Shown: positions 43,461 through 52,789 of the stretch, one piece after another
Position numbering within the stretch: the first letter of the stretch is position 1
Layout of the letters: each line of letters starts with the position of its first letter
NCBI GenBank assembly: GCA_016716305.1
Contig: JADJWP010000002.1
Span: forward strand, 620,001 to 684,000
Reading direction: 5' to 3'
From: Chloracidobacterium sp.
Lineage (GTDB): Bacteria > Acidobacteriota > Blastocatellia > Pyrinomonadales > Pyrinomonadaceae
DNA: 64,000 nucleotides
The notes under the pieces: model-generated
What the model saw: the letters and a program-made list of their open reading frames with translations, nothing else
Database searches by the model: none
What the model was told of the DNA's origin: nothing
Translations under genes and position numbers: made by a program

Positions 43461-44459
43461 TCAGACGTCGCGAACCTCGGTCTCACTTGTCGGCCCCTCC
43501 AGCATCGATTCTAGTCTCGCGATCTCGCGCGTGATCCTTTCATACGGTGCTCGGTCGTCTTCAGTTCCAGCGAAACCAGTTTGGACCAATCCAAGCGCAT
43601 GCCGATAGTGAACGAGCGCACGCTTCAGATTACTTCGTTTCTCGGCACGCTCGGCCTTTTCAACCAGCGACGAGACCTCAAGCGACGAAATGACCTCGGC
43701 CAGAACCGTACGCGATTCGATCAAGGCCGGTTCATCCGGATAATGAGACAATGCTGCGTCAACTATATCCACAGCGCGGCCCGCAGACTCGATCTTTTCG
43801 GCAACCTTAACCCGTTTGCTCGATTCAAGGGAAAGGGCTCGCGATTCGATCTCGGCCCATTGCATCATGTGAAATCGATGTACTTCGCGAACAACACGCT
43901 CTCCGTTCTTGAAAGCTGCTATTCGCGGCGAGCCGATCGCGACATTTGGTAATTCCCGTGAAATCGCAGCAAGATACTCGTCGCACAGATCAAAGACCTC
44001 GCGGTGCCCCTCAGGTAACTTACCGAACATCCTGGCGGCTTCTGATTTCTTCTCGATATGTCTGAGCATCTGAGCATTTTGCTCGAGCGTGATCTTATGC
44101 GCGGTTCCCACACCAGGATGCGCTGCCCTTACACCTCGAAGAGTCCGGTCGAGCATTCGCTGCTCGATCACCTGTCGTTCCCGTGCGTTTCGCAGAATTA
44201 TCTCGCGGAGAAAGACTGCACTCCCGAGCACGATGCTGGCGGCAAGACCAGCACCGATCCATGGCGTCTCATCGCGACCGTCATGCAATATTCCCCAGAC
44301 AAGGAAGAATGTACCTCCCGAGGCCGCGATGGCGAGCATATAAAAGCCCGAAGCTGGCAGCCAAAACGGTCTGGCGGTTCGGCTGCGTCGATCACGACCA
44401 CCCGCAGCTGTAACGATCGCAGCTTTCCCGATGGCAGTCTTTTCAATCTGTTGCGGCAT
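43461..44459 (-). CDS. membrane protein with coiled-coil/TPR-like cytoplasmic domain
   Basis: 332 residues. Two membrane helices near 33-55 and 67-86, then a long helical soluble part (about 95-325) with several amphipathic repeats; the last 60 residues (KRSNLKRALVHYRHALGLV) look TPR-like. No enzyme motif. First gene of the run leading to the SLBB export protein. Confidence 0.7.
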   Translation of the reverse strand: MPQQIEKTAIGKAAIVTAAGGRDRRSRTARPFWLPASGFYMLAIAASGGTFFLVWGILHDGRDETPWIGAGLAASIVLGSAVFLREIILRNARERQVIEQRMLDRTLRGVRAAHPGVGTAHKITLEQNAQMLRHIEKKSEAARMFGKLPEGHREVFDLCDEYLAAISRELPNVAIGSPRIAAFKNGERVVREVHRFHMMQWAEIESRALSLESSKRVKVAEKIESAGRAVDIVDAALSHYPDEPALIESRTVLAEVISSLEVSSLVEKAERAEKRSNLKRALVHYRHALGLVQTGFAGTEDDRAPYERITREIARLESMLEGPTSETEVRDV

Positions 44460-44632
44460 TGGGAATCAAGTCGAAATCGTTTTTAATAGTGAGTAATAAG
44501 CCGGCGTATGTCAATCTTTGCATAACCGAGACCATTATTAGAAAGCCAATTGAGGCCGAAGGCTTCGTATCATAAATCGACTTGATCGATCGAGTTACAC
44601 TCAGATCGAGATCTTTGTTATACTCCTCGCCG

Positions 44633-44797
44633 ATGAGCGGCCAACGAAGAAAACAAAAGGACCTCCCTCTCTTTGATTCGATTCGTAAACCCCTTGCGCC
44701 TCCAAGCCAAAAAATCGGTAAGGACAAACCCGAAGAGCGCATACATCCGGCTGGCCGAAAGGTGAAACACAAGAAGAAACCTCCCACCGACGATTGA
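44633..44797 (+). CDS. small basic protein
   Basis: 54 residues, very rich in Lys, Arg and Pro (RRKQKDLPLF, KVKHKKKPP). The stop TGA is 1 base from the next ATG, so the pair is likely co-translated. Unknown; the basic composition could suit RNA or membrane binding. Confidence 0.5.
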   Translation: MSGQRRKQKDLPLFDSIRKPLAPPSQKIGKDKPEERIHPAGRKVKHKKKPPTDD

Positions 44798-44798
44798 T

Positions 44799-45038
44799 AT
44801 GCCACTTTTCAAGAAGAAACCCAAGCAAGAACCGTTGACAAACATCGATATGTGGGCACGGCCCGAAATGCTTGTTACTTTCCGAGGAGAGATCATGCCC
44901 GGCAAAGACCGAGAGTCAAGAACATTTCGTGTCAAGACCGTCCTTTCGAACGGACGTGTGACGCTTTACGACTTTCCGGACGAACATAGAAAAGGAGCAT
45001 TCGAACCGATCAATTTTCGCCGCAACCTGACGAAATGA
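44799..45038 (+). CDS. conserved-looking hypothetical protein
   Basis: 79 residues. Beta-rich centre (MLVTFRGEIMPG, RVTLYDFPDEHRKGAFEPINFR) suggests a small barrel or SH3-like fold. Starts 1 base after the preceding small gene. Convergent with the MBL hydrolase. No family recognised. Confidence 0.6.
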   Translation: MPLFKKKPKQEPLTNIDMWARPEMLVTFRGEIMPGKDRESRTFRVKTVLSNGRVTLYDFPDEHRKGAFEPINFRRNLTK

Positions 45039-45040
45039 AA

Positions 45041-45817
45041 CTAGAATTCGTAGATCCTGCCAACCTCTAAGATCTCTACTGACGAGAGCCGCAGCGACCT
45101 TATCTCGGCGATGATCATCTCGCGATACATTGGCTTTAGATTCACGACGTAAACCGGACAATCCTTGTTCCGAAATTTGTCGAGTTCTCGTGCCAGCCGG
45201 TCTGGCGTGAGGTGGTGCGAAATGTCGGCAAGGTCGCCAAGATCGTTCGGAAATGCGCATTCGATCAAGAGAGCCGAAAGTCCCTCGGTCTCATTTATAA
45301 GTTCCCAAAATGCGTCCATTTCGGCTGTATCGCCGGAAAGGGCAATGCTCTTATCATCGTGCTCAACTACAAATCCCGAACTGGTCACCTTGTGATTCAC
45401 GTCAACTGACCTAATTTTCAGGTGAGCGACCCCAAACTCATCATTTGCCCCGATCTCGCGATACTCAAGCACCGGGCCATTGGCGTTCCGCAGCTCAGAA
45501 AACCGTGGATACACCGCCCAATTGAAAACGTCGCGCTCAAGTACCTCGATCACCTCGCGACGAGCGTGAACGCGGACCGGTTCATCGAGATTAGCGAAAA
45601 GGTCGTCAATGAAGAGAGGCAGGCCGGCGATATGATCGAGATGAGCATGGGTCAGAAGTACATCGCGAATATTTTCGCGCTGTGCATCGGAAACGGAGGT
45701 CGCCAGACTGCCTGCGTCGATCGCAACGCGATCGTCGATCACGAAGCATGTAAAATGCTGGCCGCCGGACACCTTGCCCGTTGGATCTATCGTACTTGGC
45801 AGCAATTGTAGTCTCAA
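45041..45817 (-). CDS. MBL-fold phosphodiesterase-like hydrolase
   Basis: 258 residues. The metallo-beta-lactamase HxHxDH motif (LTHAHLDHIAG) and downstream ligands (SGDTAE; a final His region HHLTPDRL) are present. The C-terminal KPMYREMIIAEI segment is typical of class II 3',5'-cyclic-nucleotide phosphodiesterases. Probably hydrolyses cAMP or a related phosphodiester. Alone on its strand with the SDR gene upstream. Confidence 0.8.
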   Translation of the reverse strand: MRLQLLPSTIDPTGKVSGGQHFTCFVIDDRVAIDAGSLATSVSDAQRENIRDVLLTHAHLDHIAGLPLFIDDLFANLDEPVRVHARREVIEVLERDVFNWAVYPRFSELRNANGPVLEYREIGANDEFGVAHLKIRSVDVNHKVTSSGFVVEHDDKSIALSGDTAEMDAFWELINETEGLSALLIECAFPNDLGDLADISHHLTPDRLARELDKFRNKDCPVYVVNLKPMYREMIIAEIRSLRLSSVEILEVGRIYEF

Positions 45818-45856
45818 CTGAAGATCACCTCGTCGGACAGGATCGACCGAGTCATA

Positions 45857-46618
45857 TTACCGGGCGCATGTCTCCGCCCGGCCTCCGTCGATCGCATACG
45901 TTGCGCCGGTTATCCAACCGGCTTTTTCGGAAGCGAGGAAGCATATCAGATCAGCGACCTCTCGCGCTTCGCCGGCTCGACCCAGTGGATGGGTCTTCTT
46001 TGCATTCTCCAAAAACAAGTCATAATCGGCATCGCTCATTCCGCCGCGCTTGTGGAGATTGGTGACAACAACTCCTGGATTGACCGCGTTGACCCTTATC
46101 CCTTTTGGTGCAAGATCAAGCGCACTGCACCGGGTGAGCTGATCGGTCGCGGCCTTTGAAACGCAATATGCCAAAACTCCAGGAAATGCACGCGTTCCGG
46201 TTACGCTCGATATGTTAACGATGTTCCCCTTGGTCTTTTCTAGATGCGGAACACATTTTTGCATCACGTAAAACATCGAACGAACGTTGATCGACATCAT
46301 TTTGTCCCAATCGTCAAGGGTTGTACTTTCGATCGAACCGGTTTTGATGATCCCGGCAGCATTTACAAGTATGTCAATTTGACTCAAATGCTGAACCGTT
46401 TCTGATACCAATCGGTCAACTTGCGACACTTCGGTAATATCGGCCAAATGAACGCGGATCGCGCCCTTCAGGTCACGCGCTTCATCGCGAAGTGTGCCGA
46501 GATCGCCCTCGTTCCTACCAACAGCAACCACGCTCGCACCCTTTTCAGCCATCGCGAGCGCCGTCGCTCGTCCGATACCGCTGCTTGCACCAGTTACAAG
46601 AGCAACCTTATTTTCCAT
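45857..46618 (-). CDS. SDR-family oxidoreductase (3-oxoacyl-ACP reductase-like)
   Basis: 253 residues. Classical short-chain dehydrogenase: TGASSGIGRATA cofactor loop, LVNAAG, catalytic Ser (NISSV), and Y-x3-K (AYCVSKAA). C-terminal loop MSDADYDLFLE is substrate-determining. NAD(P)-dependent; substrate unknown. Confidence 0.88.
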   Translation of the reverse strand: MENKVALVTGASSGIGRATALAMAEKGASVVAVGRNEGDLGTLRDEARDLKGAIRVHLADITEVSQVDRLVSETVQHLSQIDILVNAAGIIKTGSIESTTLDDWDKMMSINVRSMFYVMQKCVPHLEKTKGNIVNISSVTGTRAFPGVLAYCVSKAATDQLTRCSALDLAPKGIRVNAVNPGVVVTNLHKRGGMSDADYDLFLENAKKTHPLGRAGEAREVADLICFLASEKAGWITGATYAIDGGRAETCAR

Positions 46619-46815
46619 ATAGCTTTCTTTACCGGGATCTTGAGCTAAAAGGATAACAATCCGATTCTGCGTCTTGCAAATGACGAAGAACGCGTCGCAT
46701 TTTTGCCAGCCGGAAGAATAAAAGGCAACTCGTTTAGAGCTGCCTATCGATTATAAATATTGGGTATTATTGCGAAAAGAGAGTTCTACGGAGCCCGTTT
46801 CAGGACCTAACCGAT

Positions 46816-47034
46816 CTAGGACTCCGTAGGCTGCGGTTGTTGAGCAAACAGCTTTTCCAGTGCGATCTTTGTCTCGTCACGCTTGCGGGTCTGAAAATCG
46901 CTGACCCACGTAGTGACTGTCGAGACCATTTCACGTGCGGCTGCACGCTTGGTCTTTACTACCGGCTTCACCGGCCGTTTCCGATCGTCGATCTGCGCCT
47001 TTTTGATTACTTTGACTTTTGATTTGTCAATCAT
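46816..47034 (-). CDS. small basic hypothetical protein
   Basis: 72 residues, GGAGG upstream of the ATG at 47034. Strongly basic and helical (KVKVIKKAQIDDRKRPVKPVVKTKR), acidic end. An 8-bp inverted repeat (46786-46793 with 46822-46829) overlaps its last codons and may terminate transcription. No homologue recognised. The following 326 bases (47035-47360) before the next accepted start hold divergent promoter space; I see no other gene there. Confidence 0.6.
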   Translation of the reverse strand: MIDKSKVKVIKKAQIDDRKRPVKPVVKTKRAAAREMVSTVTTWVSDFQTRKRDETKIALEKLFAQQPQPTES

Positions 47035-47360
47035 GCAATTGTTCCTCCTTATATTGGTTTCTGACTTAATTCGGCTTCAAGGATCGAATCCGTTTCCATT
47101 CTTCGTTTATTCCTGTATGCAATCGATGTGCCAATGATGAACGATTTCATCAGAAATTTTTGCGTATCAGGCTGAAATAACACTCAGGGGACCTGGCCGC
47201 GATTCGCAAAACGCCAAAAAAACTCATGGAATTTTGCGTTCTGCCAAAATTGGTTTACGACGAGTGTCCAAAAAATGTTCCCTTAAAACGTCCAATTCCG
47301 CGTAAATATCTTACTAATAGACGTCTGATTGACCGATTTCCGGACAATCGATCGTCTGGA

Positions 47361-48089
47361 ATGGTCTTTGCACGTCATGGGTCCGTGACGATTTTTGATT
47401 CACTTGTCATTTACCTAACGTTCGGTGCACCATTCGCGGTGTACCGCTTTTTCCAGCTGAGTAGGCCAATCCGAGCAAGATCGATCGCGCTATTGGCGTT
47501 TTCATTCCTTTTCTGGCTGCCATCCGCATACCATTTGGTACGACGCAGCCTGTCAAATTCGTCACGTGTCTCTCATTTCGTAACGCGAAAAAGTTTGGAT
47601 GCACGTATCATTACGGTCGAAGAGAATTTTCGTTCGAGCCTTGAAAGAGCTATTTCCAATTCTCTCCCCGATAATCACCGCCGATCCTTCATGGCGCTAT
47701 TGGATCGTTATGTCGGCTTGCGCCTCGCTGTCGAAGATCAAACGACCGGCGAGGGGTCTCTTGCCCTTTTTGAGATCAGCGGCCACGCTCAGCCTCGACT
47801 TGCCGCGATCTGCTTTGATCGGCTCAACCGAATTCGACTAGAACGTCACTCTCGTCTGGCACAGCGCGACCTGCTTGCTTCGATCCTCACGATGGAAGCA
47901 GACAAAGAATTGACCGCATTAACGGCACAGTTGGCTAGGGCTATCGGGGATTCACATCTGGCATCAGCATTGAACAATAGCGAAGCAACCCGACAAAGGC
48001 ATGCAGAGACGACCGTTCGCGAAGATATTTCACGCGAATCGATGCATCTTACGAGTCACCAGACTCAAGAGCCAGTTTCTCTTTCGTAG
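47361..48089 (+). CDS. membrane protein of unknown function
   Basis: 242 residues from the ATG at 47361, preferred over an in-frame ATG at 47226 because the extra N-terminus is not protein-like. Two hydrophobic segments (about 12-30 and 42-60), then a helical charged soluble region with EQTTGEG-type loops and TALTAQLARA repeats. No recognised domain. Confidence 0.6.
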   Translation: MVFARHGSVTIFDSLVIYLTFGAPFAVYRFFQLSRPIRARSIALLAFSFLFWLPSAYHLVRRSLSNSSRVSHFVTRKSLDARIITVEENFRSSLERAISNSLPDNHRRSFMALLDRYVGLRLAVEDQTTGEGSLALFEISGHAQPRLAAICFDRLNRIRLERHSRLAQRDLLASILTMEADKELTALTAQLARAIGDSHLASALNNSEATRQRHAETTVREDISRESMHLTSHQTQEPVSLS

Positions 48090-48160
48090 CAGAGGCGACG
48101 GTGACATTTCGAACGCATTTAACATTTCTGTGATGTTCCTGTAACATTGCGGTTTTGCTG

Positions 48161-48889
48161 ATGCAAACACCAAAGTCAAAATTTTTTATCGTCTGCAGGA
48201 GATTCGCAGGCGTGCTGAATTTCACGCTTTTCATTGTTGCCACGTGCTTCTCACAATCGACGACTCCGGACTCCGACTTTCAGATCTGGAATGAAACCAC
48301 CTTGGTTTTTCCGATCATAAAAGGGTCAGATCGCGAAGAAAAACAGATCGACAAGTTATCCCTTTTGGTTTTTGGTGTCGTTCGGCTGGGGCAGAATCGT
48401 CTTCGTTCGACCGACATACGACTCGGAACGGGTTTTGATTACAGGATAAACCGCTTTATTTCTTTCTCTCCAACGTATCTTTATGGCCGCGGAGAGGTCG
48501 ACCGCCGCATACGGGCATATGAACATCGTATACGGTTTGACCTTACCCTAGGCAATAAATGGAAGCGATTCTCGATCAAGAATCGCAATCGTGTCGAATA
48601 TCGATTCCGGAACTCGCGAAGTGATTCGGTCAGATATCGAAACCGGCTGACGTTCACCTATCCCGTTAAACATAAAGGCAAAGAAGTATTTTCGCCCTAC
48701 GTTCACGACGAGGTCTACTACGACTTTACAGCGAAGCGATTTACGACGAACGAGTTCGCCGCAGGCATCTCGCGTAAACTGACCAAGGATGTGACCGCTG
48801 ATCTTTTTTATGTACGCCGCGACTTCCGAAATCTGCAGGTGCGATATTGGAATGGCATCGGCGTAAATCTGAAGGTTCGCATCGATTAA
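48161..48889 (+). CDS. DUF2490-like outer-membrane protein
   Basis: 242 residues. Signal peptide (about 12-31), then a beta-barrel pattern: FQIWNETTLVFPI at the start, paired strands rich in R, Y and F (RRIRAYEHRIRFDLTLG, NRNRVEYRF, RYRNRLTF), ending in an amphipathic strand GIGVNLKVRI. Matches the DUF2490 family of Gram-negative outer membranes. 51 bases upstream of the sensor kinase gene; a functional link is possible. Confidence 0.78.
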   Translation: MQTPKSKFFIVCRRFAGVLNFTLFIVATCFSQSTTPDSDFQIWNETTLVFPIIKGSDREEKQIDKLSLLVFGVVRLGQNRLRSTDIRLGTGFDYRINRFISFSPTYLYGRGEVDRRIRAYEHRIRFDLTLGNKWKRFSIKNRNRVEYRFRNSRSDSVRYRNRLTFTYPVKHKGKEVFSPYVHDEVYYDFTAKRFTTNEFAAGISRKLTKDVTADLFYVRRDFRNLQVRYWNGIGVNLKVRID

Positions 48890-48940
48890 AGCTCCGATCC
48901 CCGCTTTATTCTCTTCTGATTCCGAACTAAAATCTGCGCA

Positions 48941-50701
48941 GTGCTGTTATTACTGCATCTTTTTGCCCTATTTCTGCTCGTCTTGCTTGGGTTCTACGTT
49001 TTCGTGGCAAACCCACGCAATCGTGCTCACCAGACGTTCGCTGCATTCATTGCGTTTTTAGCTCTTTGGACCACCAAAGATCTCATCTTCTGGAACTTTG
49101 GCACGGACGACGTGAACGCCGGATGGTGGGTCGCTTCGAGTTTCGTAATTGCATTGTTAATGCAGTTTTCATTGGCTGTATTCGCTTGGGTATTTCCTGA
49201 GGATGGCCGAACACCGCGAAAGCGAGCGGCCGTATTGTTCTCGCCTGGGCTGATCCTTATTCCCGCCGCTGTCTTTGGATATCTGTGGAGCGAAGTCACT
49301 CTTATACAGGGCATATTCTCGATCGAATTGGCACCGCTTGCTTATTTGTTCGTCGGCTATGTTTATTTCGTCTTCTTTTACGGTGCGGCAACGCTTTTTG
49401 TTAAGTATCGACGATATAAGGGAACGATAAAGGGCCAACAACTCGGGGCGATACTTTGGGGACTTGCGATCACAGGAGTGTTGAAAACGCTTGCGAATCT
49501 CGTCCTGCCGTTCTTTGATGTCTATTCGCTTTTGCCCTACAGCTCGATCTTCGCTTTGCCGGGCGTCGTTATCTACGCGTATGCGATCTCGAGTTTTCGA
49601 CTTTTTTCGCTGCAGACGGCATTCGATCAGTTTCGGCTGTTTCCGATCACATACAAGATCGCATTGAGTATCGCGACGGTCGCGATCTTGAGTTTTCTGC
49701 TCTTTCAGGTGCCTATCGTCTGGTGGTCATTTCAGGATGGGCCATCGATCGACGCGTGGAAGCGTTACCTTGTATTCAGTGTTGTTTCGGCGCTCATCCC
49801 AAATCTGCTTCTTGTTCTTCTTGTAGTTCGCATTATTTCTCGTCCACTGCAGAAGATCACTCTTGCCGCAGTTAGCGTCGCCGAAGGTGATTACGGCACA
49901 GAGGTCGATCTGAAGAAAAGCAATGACGAGATCGGGCTCCTGGCCGGTTCGTTCAACGAGATGAGCCGGAAAATGGCGGCTGATATCGATCAGCTAAAAC
50001 AAATGAATGAGCAAATGCAGCGAGCCGACCGATTAGCCGCGATGGGAATGCTTGCGGCGGGTGTCGCGCACGAGGTCAATAATCCGCTTGCCTCGATCTC
50101 TAGTATCGTTCAGATGATCCGGTCCGGAAAACTTGTCGGTACGGAAAAGGACGAACAGCTTGACTTGGTACAGCAACAGATCGATCGAATAACCCGAGTA
50201 ACCAAAGACCTCACAGATTTTTCTCGAACCAGGCCGGCGGAAAGGTCGATCACTAGTATTCGGGCCGTTATCGAATCGGCACTCCGTCTCGCAAATTTCG
50301 ATTCGTCATTCCAGCGTCTTGATGTCGAACTCAAAGTTGAGAAACAACTCCCGCCGATATTCGCCGACGGCGATCAACTGCAGCAGGTGTTTCTGAATCT
50401 TTTTCTTAACGCACGTGATGCGATAGATCAAAACGGAGCTTTACAGATCAGCGCTAAGGCAGATGCCGGAAACGTGATCATCGAGGTCAGCGACAATGGG
50501 GTCGGTCTTGATGATGTAAACAGAAAGAAGGCGTTCGACCCTTTCTTTACGACAAAGCCCGCCGGAAAAGGAACCGGTCTCGGACTCGCCGTTTGTTATG
50601 GAATAGTTACCGGGCATGACGGCACGATCGACGTTCGAAGAAACGAAGCGGGCGGCGCTACATTCACTATCAGCTTGCCGATAGTCCGCGAAGGCAAATA
50701 A
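48941..50701 (+). CDS. orphan sensor histidine kinase with multi-helix N-terminus
   Basis: 586 residues, GTG start. Seven or eight membrane helices (to about 300) form the sensor; a HAMP domain (SRPLQKITLAAVSVAEGDYG), HisKA with H377 in AAGVAHEVNNPLA, and HATPase with LNLFLNARDAI, DNGVGL and GKGTGLGLAV. Phosphorelay kinase; no response regulator gene is adjacent. NtrB-like kinase core (HEVNNPL) suggests sigma54-related signalling, as an inference. Confidence 0.92.
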   Translation: MLLLLHLFALFLLVLLGFYVFVANPRNRAHQTFAAFIAFLALWTTKDLIFWNFGTDDVNAGWWVASSFVIALLMQFSLAVFAWVFPEDGRTPRKRAAVLFSPGLILIPAAVFGYLWSEVTLIQGIFSIELAPLAYLFVGYVYFVFFYGAATLFVKYRRYKGTIKGQQLGAILWGLAITGVLKTLANLVLPFFDVYSLLPYSSIFALPGVVIYAYAISSFRLFSLQTAFDQFRLFPITYKIALSIATVAILSFLLFQVPIVWWSFQDGPSIDAWKRYLVFSVVSALIPNLLLVLLVVRIISRPLQKITLAAVSVAEGDYGTEVDLKKSNDEIGLLAGSFNEMSRKMAADIDQLKQMNEQMQRADRLAAMGMLAAGVAHEVNNPLASISSIVQMIRSGKLVGTEKDEQLDLVQQQIDRITRVTKDLTDFSRTRPAERSITSIRAVIESALRLANFDSSFQRLDVELKVEKQLPPIFADGDQLQQVFLNLFLNARDAIDQNGALQISAKADAGNVIIEVSDNGVGLDDVNRKKAFDPFFTTKPAGKGTGLGLAVCYGIVTGHDGTIDVRRNEAGGATFTISLPIVREGK

Positions 50702-50727
50702 AAAAGCGGCTGGCAATTGCCAACCGC
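50699..50727 (-). terminator. terminator of the glycine-zipper gene
   Basis: GCGG-TTGGCAATTGCCAG-CCGC palindrome on the minus strand (50727-50706) followed by a T run, directly after the convergent kinase stop. Confidence 0.75.
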
Positions 50728-50758
50728 CATTTCTGGACGACTTGAATCAAAAACCGGA

Positions 50759-51220
50759 TCAGTTTGCGTAATAGCGTTTGCCGTTCCGAACGTAAAACTG
50801 ACGTCCATTCGATGCTCGATAATAGCGGTCGCCATTTCGCGTATATAAATATGTCGCACCCGCACCGGCCAGGCCGCCAATGATCATCCCGGTCTTGCCA
50901 CCAGCCCAAGCGCCTGCGCCGGCACCCAAAAGTCCGCCGCCTGCTATCTTCGCGGCCCGCCGATAATTCGAATTATATGCTCGCCGTTTCGTACCTTTTC
51001 TGCTTGAGGCATAGAGCAAACCCGCGCCTGCGCCGATCATTGCACCGTTACGGCCGCGGCCGATAAGAGCACCTGCCGCTGTACTTCCCGCGACGATCGC
51101 GATATTAGTTGCGAGGCCTGGATATTTCTTTCTTTTCTTACGAGTTTGCCCGTCGGCGTTCACAACCAAAGCCGTCACAACAAACATCATCATGATCGCA
51201 GATATAAATAGCTTCTTCAT
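50759..51220 (-). CDS. secreted glycine-zipper protein
   Basis: 153 residues. Signal peptide 1-24. Two glycine-zipper blocks (AGSTAAGALIGRGRNGAMIGAGAGL and GGGLLGAGAGAWAGGKTGMIIGG) suit insertion or packing in the outer membrane. Basic stretch RKGTKRRAYNSNYRR in between; C-terminus has repeated R-x-G-x-x-Y-Y units (about 128-153). Stable envelope component likely; function not assigned. Confidence 0.78.
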   Translation of the reverse strand: MKKLFISAIMMMFVVTALVVNADGQTRKKRKKYPGLATNIAIVAGSTAAGALIGRGRNGAMIGAGAGLLYASSRKGTKRRAYNSNYRRAAKIAGGGLLGAGAGAWAGGKTGMIIGGLAGAGATYLYTRNGDRYYRASNGRQFYVRNGKRYYAN

Positions 51221-51472
51221 CTTAAATTCCCCCTATAGAATCAGAATTGCACCTCCAGTCAGTCAACATCCGTGCCACAGTGTGGTAAATCCGCGGAATT
51301 CTCCGCATTAGCGAACGATCCTTCGTGTTTGCCGAATCAATTTGCGTTTGGGACGTCGAGTTCCCTCCTTTCCGATGCCCCATATCGTTTGTCGAATCTT
51401 GACACTAACACCATTTCGTTGCACTTTATCAATACACCACGCAGTATTGATCGCTTATTCGAGGAACATTCA

Positions 51473-52789
51473 ATGAAACACTTCTTATACTGCTTTGCAG
51501 CCATTGCTTTCATTTCGTGTACGGCAATCGGACAGCAGCAGCCGGTCGCATTTGTGAACGCGCGGATAATCCCCATCGTCGGTCAGCCGATCGAGAACGG
51601 GACGATCGTGATCCAAAATGGCAAGATAGTCGCGATCGGCCCGAACGTTCAACCGCCGGCCGGAGCTTTGATCAACAATCTTTCCGGGAAAACGATAATG
51701 CCCGGATTGGTAGATACGCACAGCCATATCGGCGGCGGCTCCGGAGCTGACGCGTCGAGCCCGATACAGCCGGACGTCCGGATCCTCGATGGGATAAATG
51801 CCCGATCTTCGAGCATTCAAAGGGCGCAAGCGGGCGGCATCACCACCGCTAACGTAATGCCGGGGTCAGGCCATCTCGATAGTGGCCAAACGCTTTATTT
51901 GAAGCTGCGCGACAACGCGGTGAAGATCGACGATCTGTTGATCTTCAGTAAAGATGGCAGTTATGCCGGCGGGATCAAGTTCGCGAACGGAACCAATTCG
52001 ATCCGTGCAGGTGGGGGTGCCTTTCCGGGAACGCGTGCCAAATCAGCAGCTCTGGTTCGCGCTCAGTTCATAAAGGCACAAGAATACCGCGATAAGGTGT
52101 CCAAAGCGGCGGGCGATGCTTCAAAGCTGCCGCCTCGCGACCTCGCGATGGAAGCTCTCGTCGAGGTCCTTGACCGCAAGAAGGTCGTTCATTTCCATAC
52201 ACATCGGCACGACGACATCCTCACCGCCCTTCGCCTTCAGAAAGAGTTTGGGTTTCGGATCGTTCTTCAGCACGTTTCCGAGGCATGGAAGGTCGCCGAT
52301 GAGATCGCCGCGGCAAAGGCCCCATCGTCAATAATCTTTATCGATTCGCCAGGTGGAAAATTAGAAACGACGGACATCAAGTTCGAGAACGGAGTTGCGC
52401 TCGAAAGAGCCGGCGCGTTGGTCGGATTTCACACGGACGACAGCATAACGGATTCCAGGTGGTTCCTCCGTTCGGCCGGATTAGCGATCAGGGCCGGAAT
52501 GTCCCGTGACAAAGCTCTCTACGCATTAACTATGGCAAATGCCATCATGCTCGATCTTCAGGACAGGGTCGGCTCGCTTGAGGTCGGAAAGGATGCCGAT
52601 ATCATCGTTCTTTCGGGCGATCCGGTAAGTGTTTACACGCAGGTCCTGGAAACCTGGGTCGAAGGCAAGCGGGTCTTCGATCGCAGTGATCCGAAAGATC
52701 GATTGACCGCAACCGGAGGTTTCGGTGCGGGCAACGATCCCGGCGATCACATCAACTGCTTCGACGGCGATCTCGGAGGCGGAAACTAA
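51473..52789 (+). CDS. secreted amidohydrolase, metal site intact
   Basis: 438 residues. Signal peptide 1-20. Amidohydrolase fold: PGLVDTHSHIG (HxH ligands), HFHTHRHDD, IVLQHVSE and FHTDDS (ligands and catalytic Asp), with the usual end VGSLEVGKDADIIVLSGDP. Likely hydrolyses a peptide or cyclic amide in the periplasm. The ATG at 51473 follows GAGGA. Its TAA overlaps the start of the second amidohydrolase (TAATG). Confidence 0.88.
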   Translation: MKHFLYCFAAIAFISCTAIGQQQPVAFVNARIIPIVGQPIENGTIVIQNGKIVAIGPNVQPPAGALINNLSGKTIMPGLVDTHSHIGGGSGADASSPIQPDVRILDGINARSSSIQRAQAGGITTANVMPGSGHLDSGQTLYLKLRDNAVKIDDLLIFSKDGSYAGGIKFANGTNSIRAGGGAFPGTRAKSAALVRAQFIKAQEYRDKVSKAAGDASKLPPRDLAMEALVEVLDRKKVVHFHTHRHDDILTALRLQKEFGFRIVLQHVSEAWKVADEIAAAKAPSSIIFIDSPGGKLETTDIKFENGVALERAGALVGFHTDDSITDSRWFLRSAGLAIRAGMSRDKALYALTMANAIMLDLQDRVGSLEVGKDADIIVLSGDPVSVYTQVLETWVEGKRVFDRSDPKDRLTATGGFGAGNDPGDHINCFDGDLGGGN

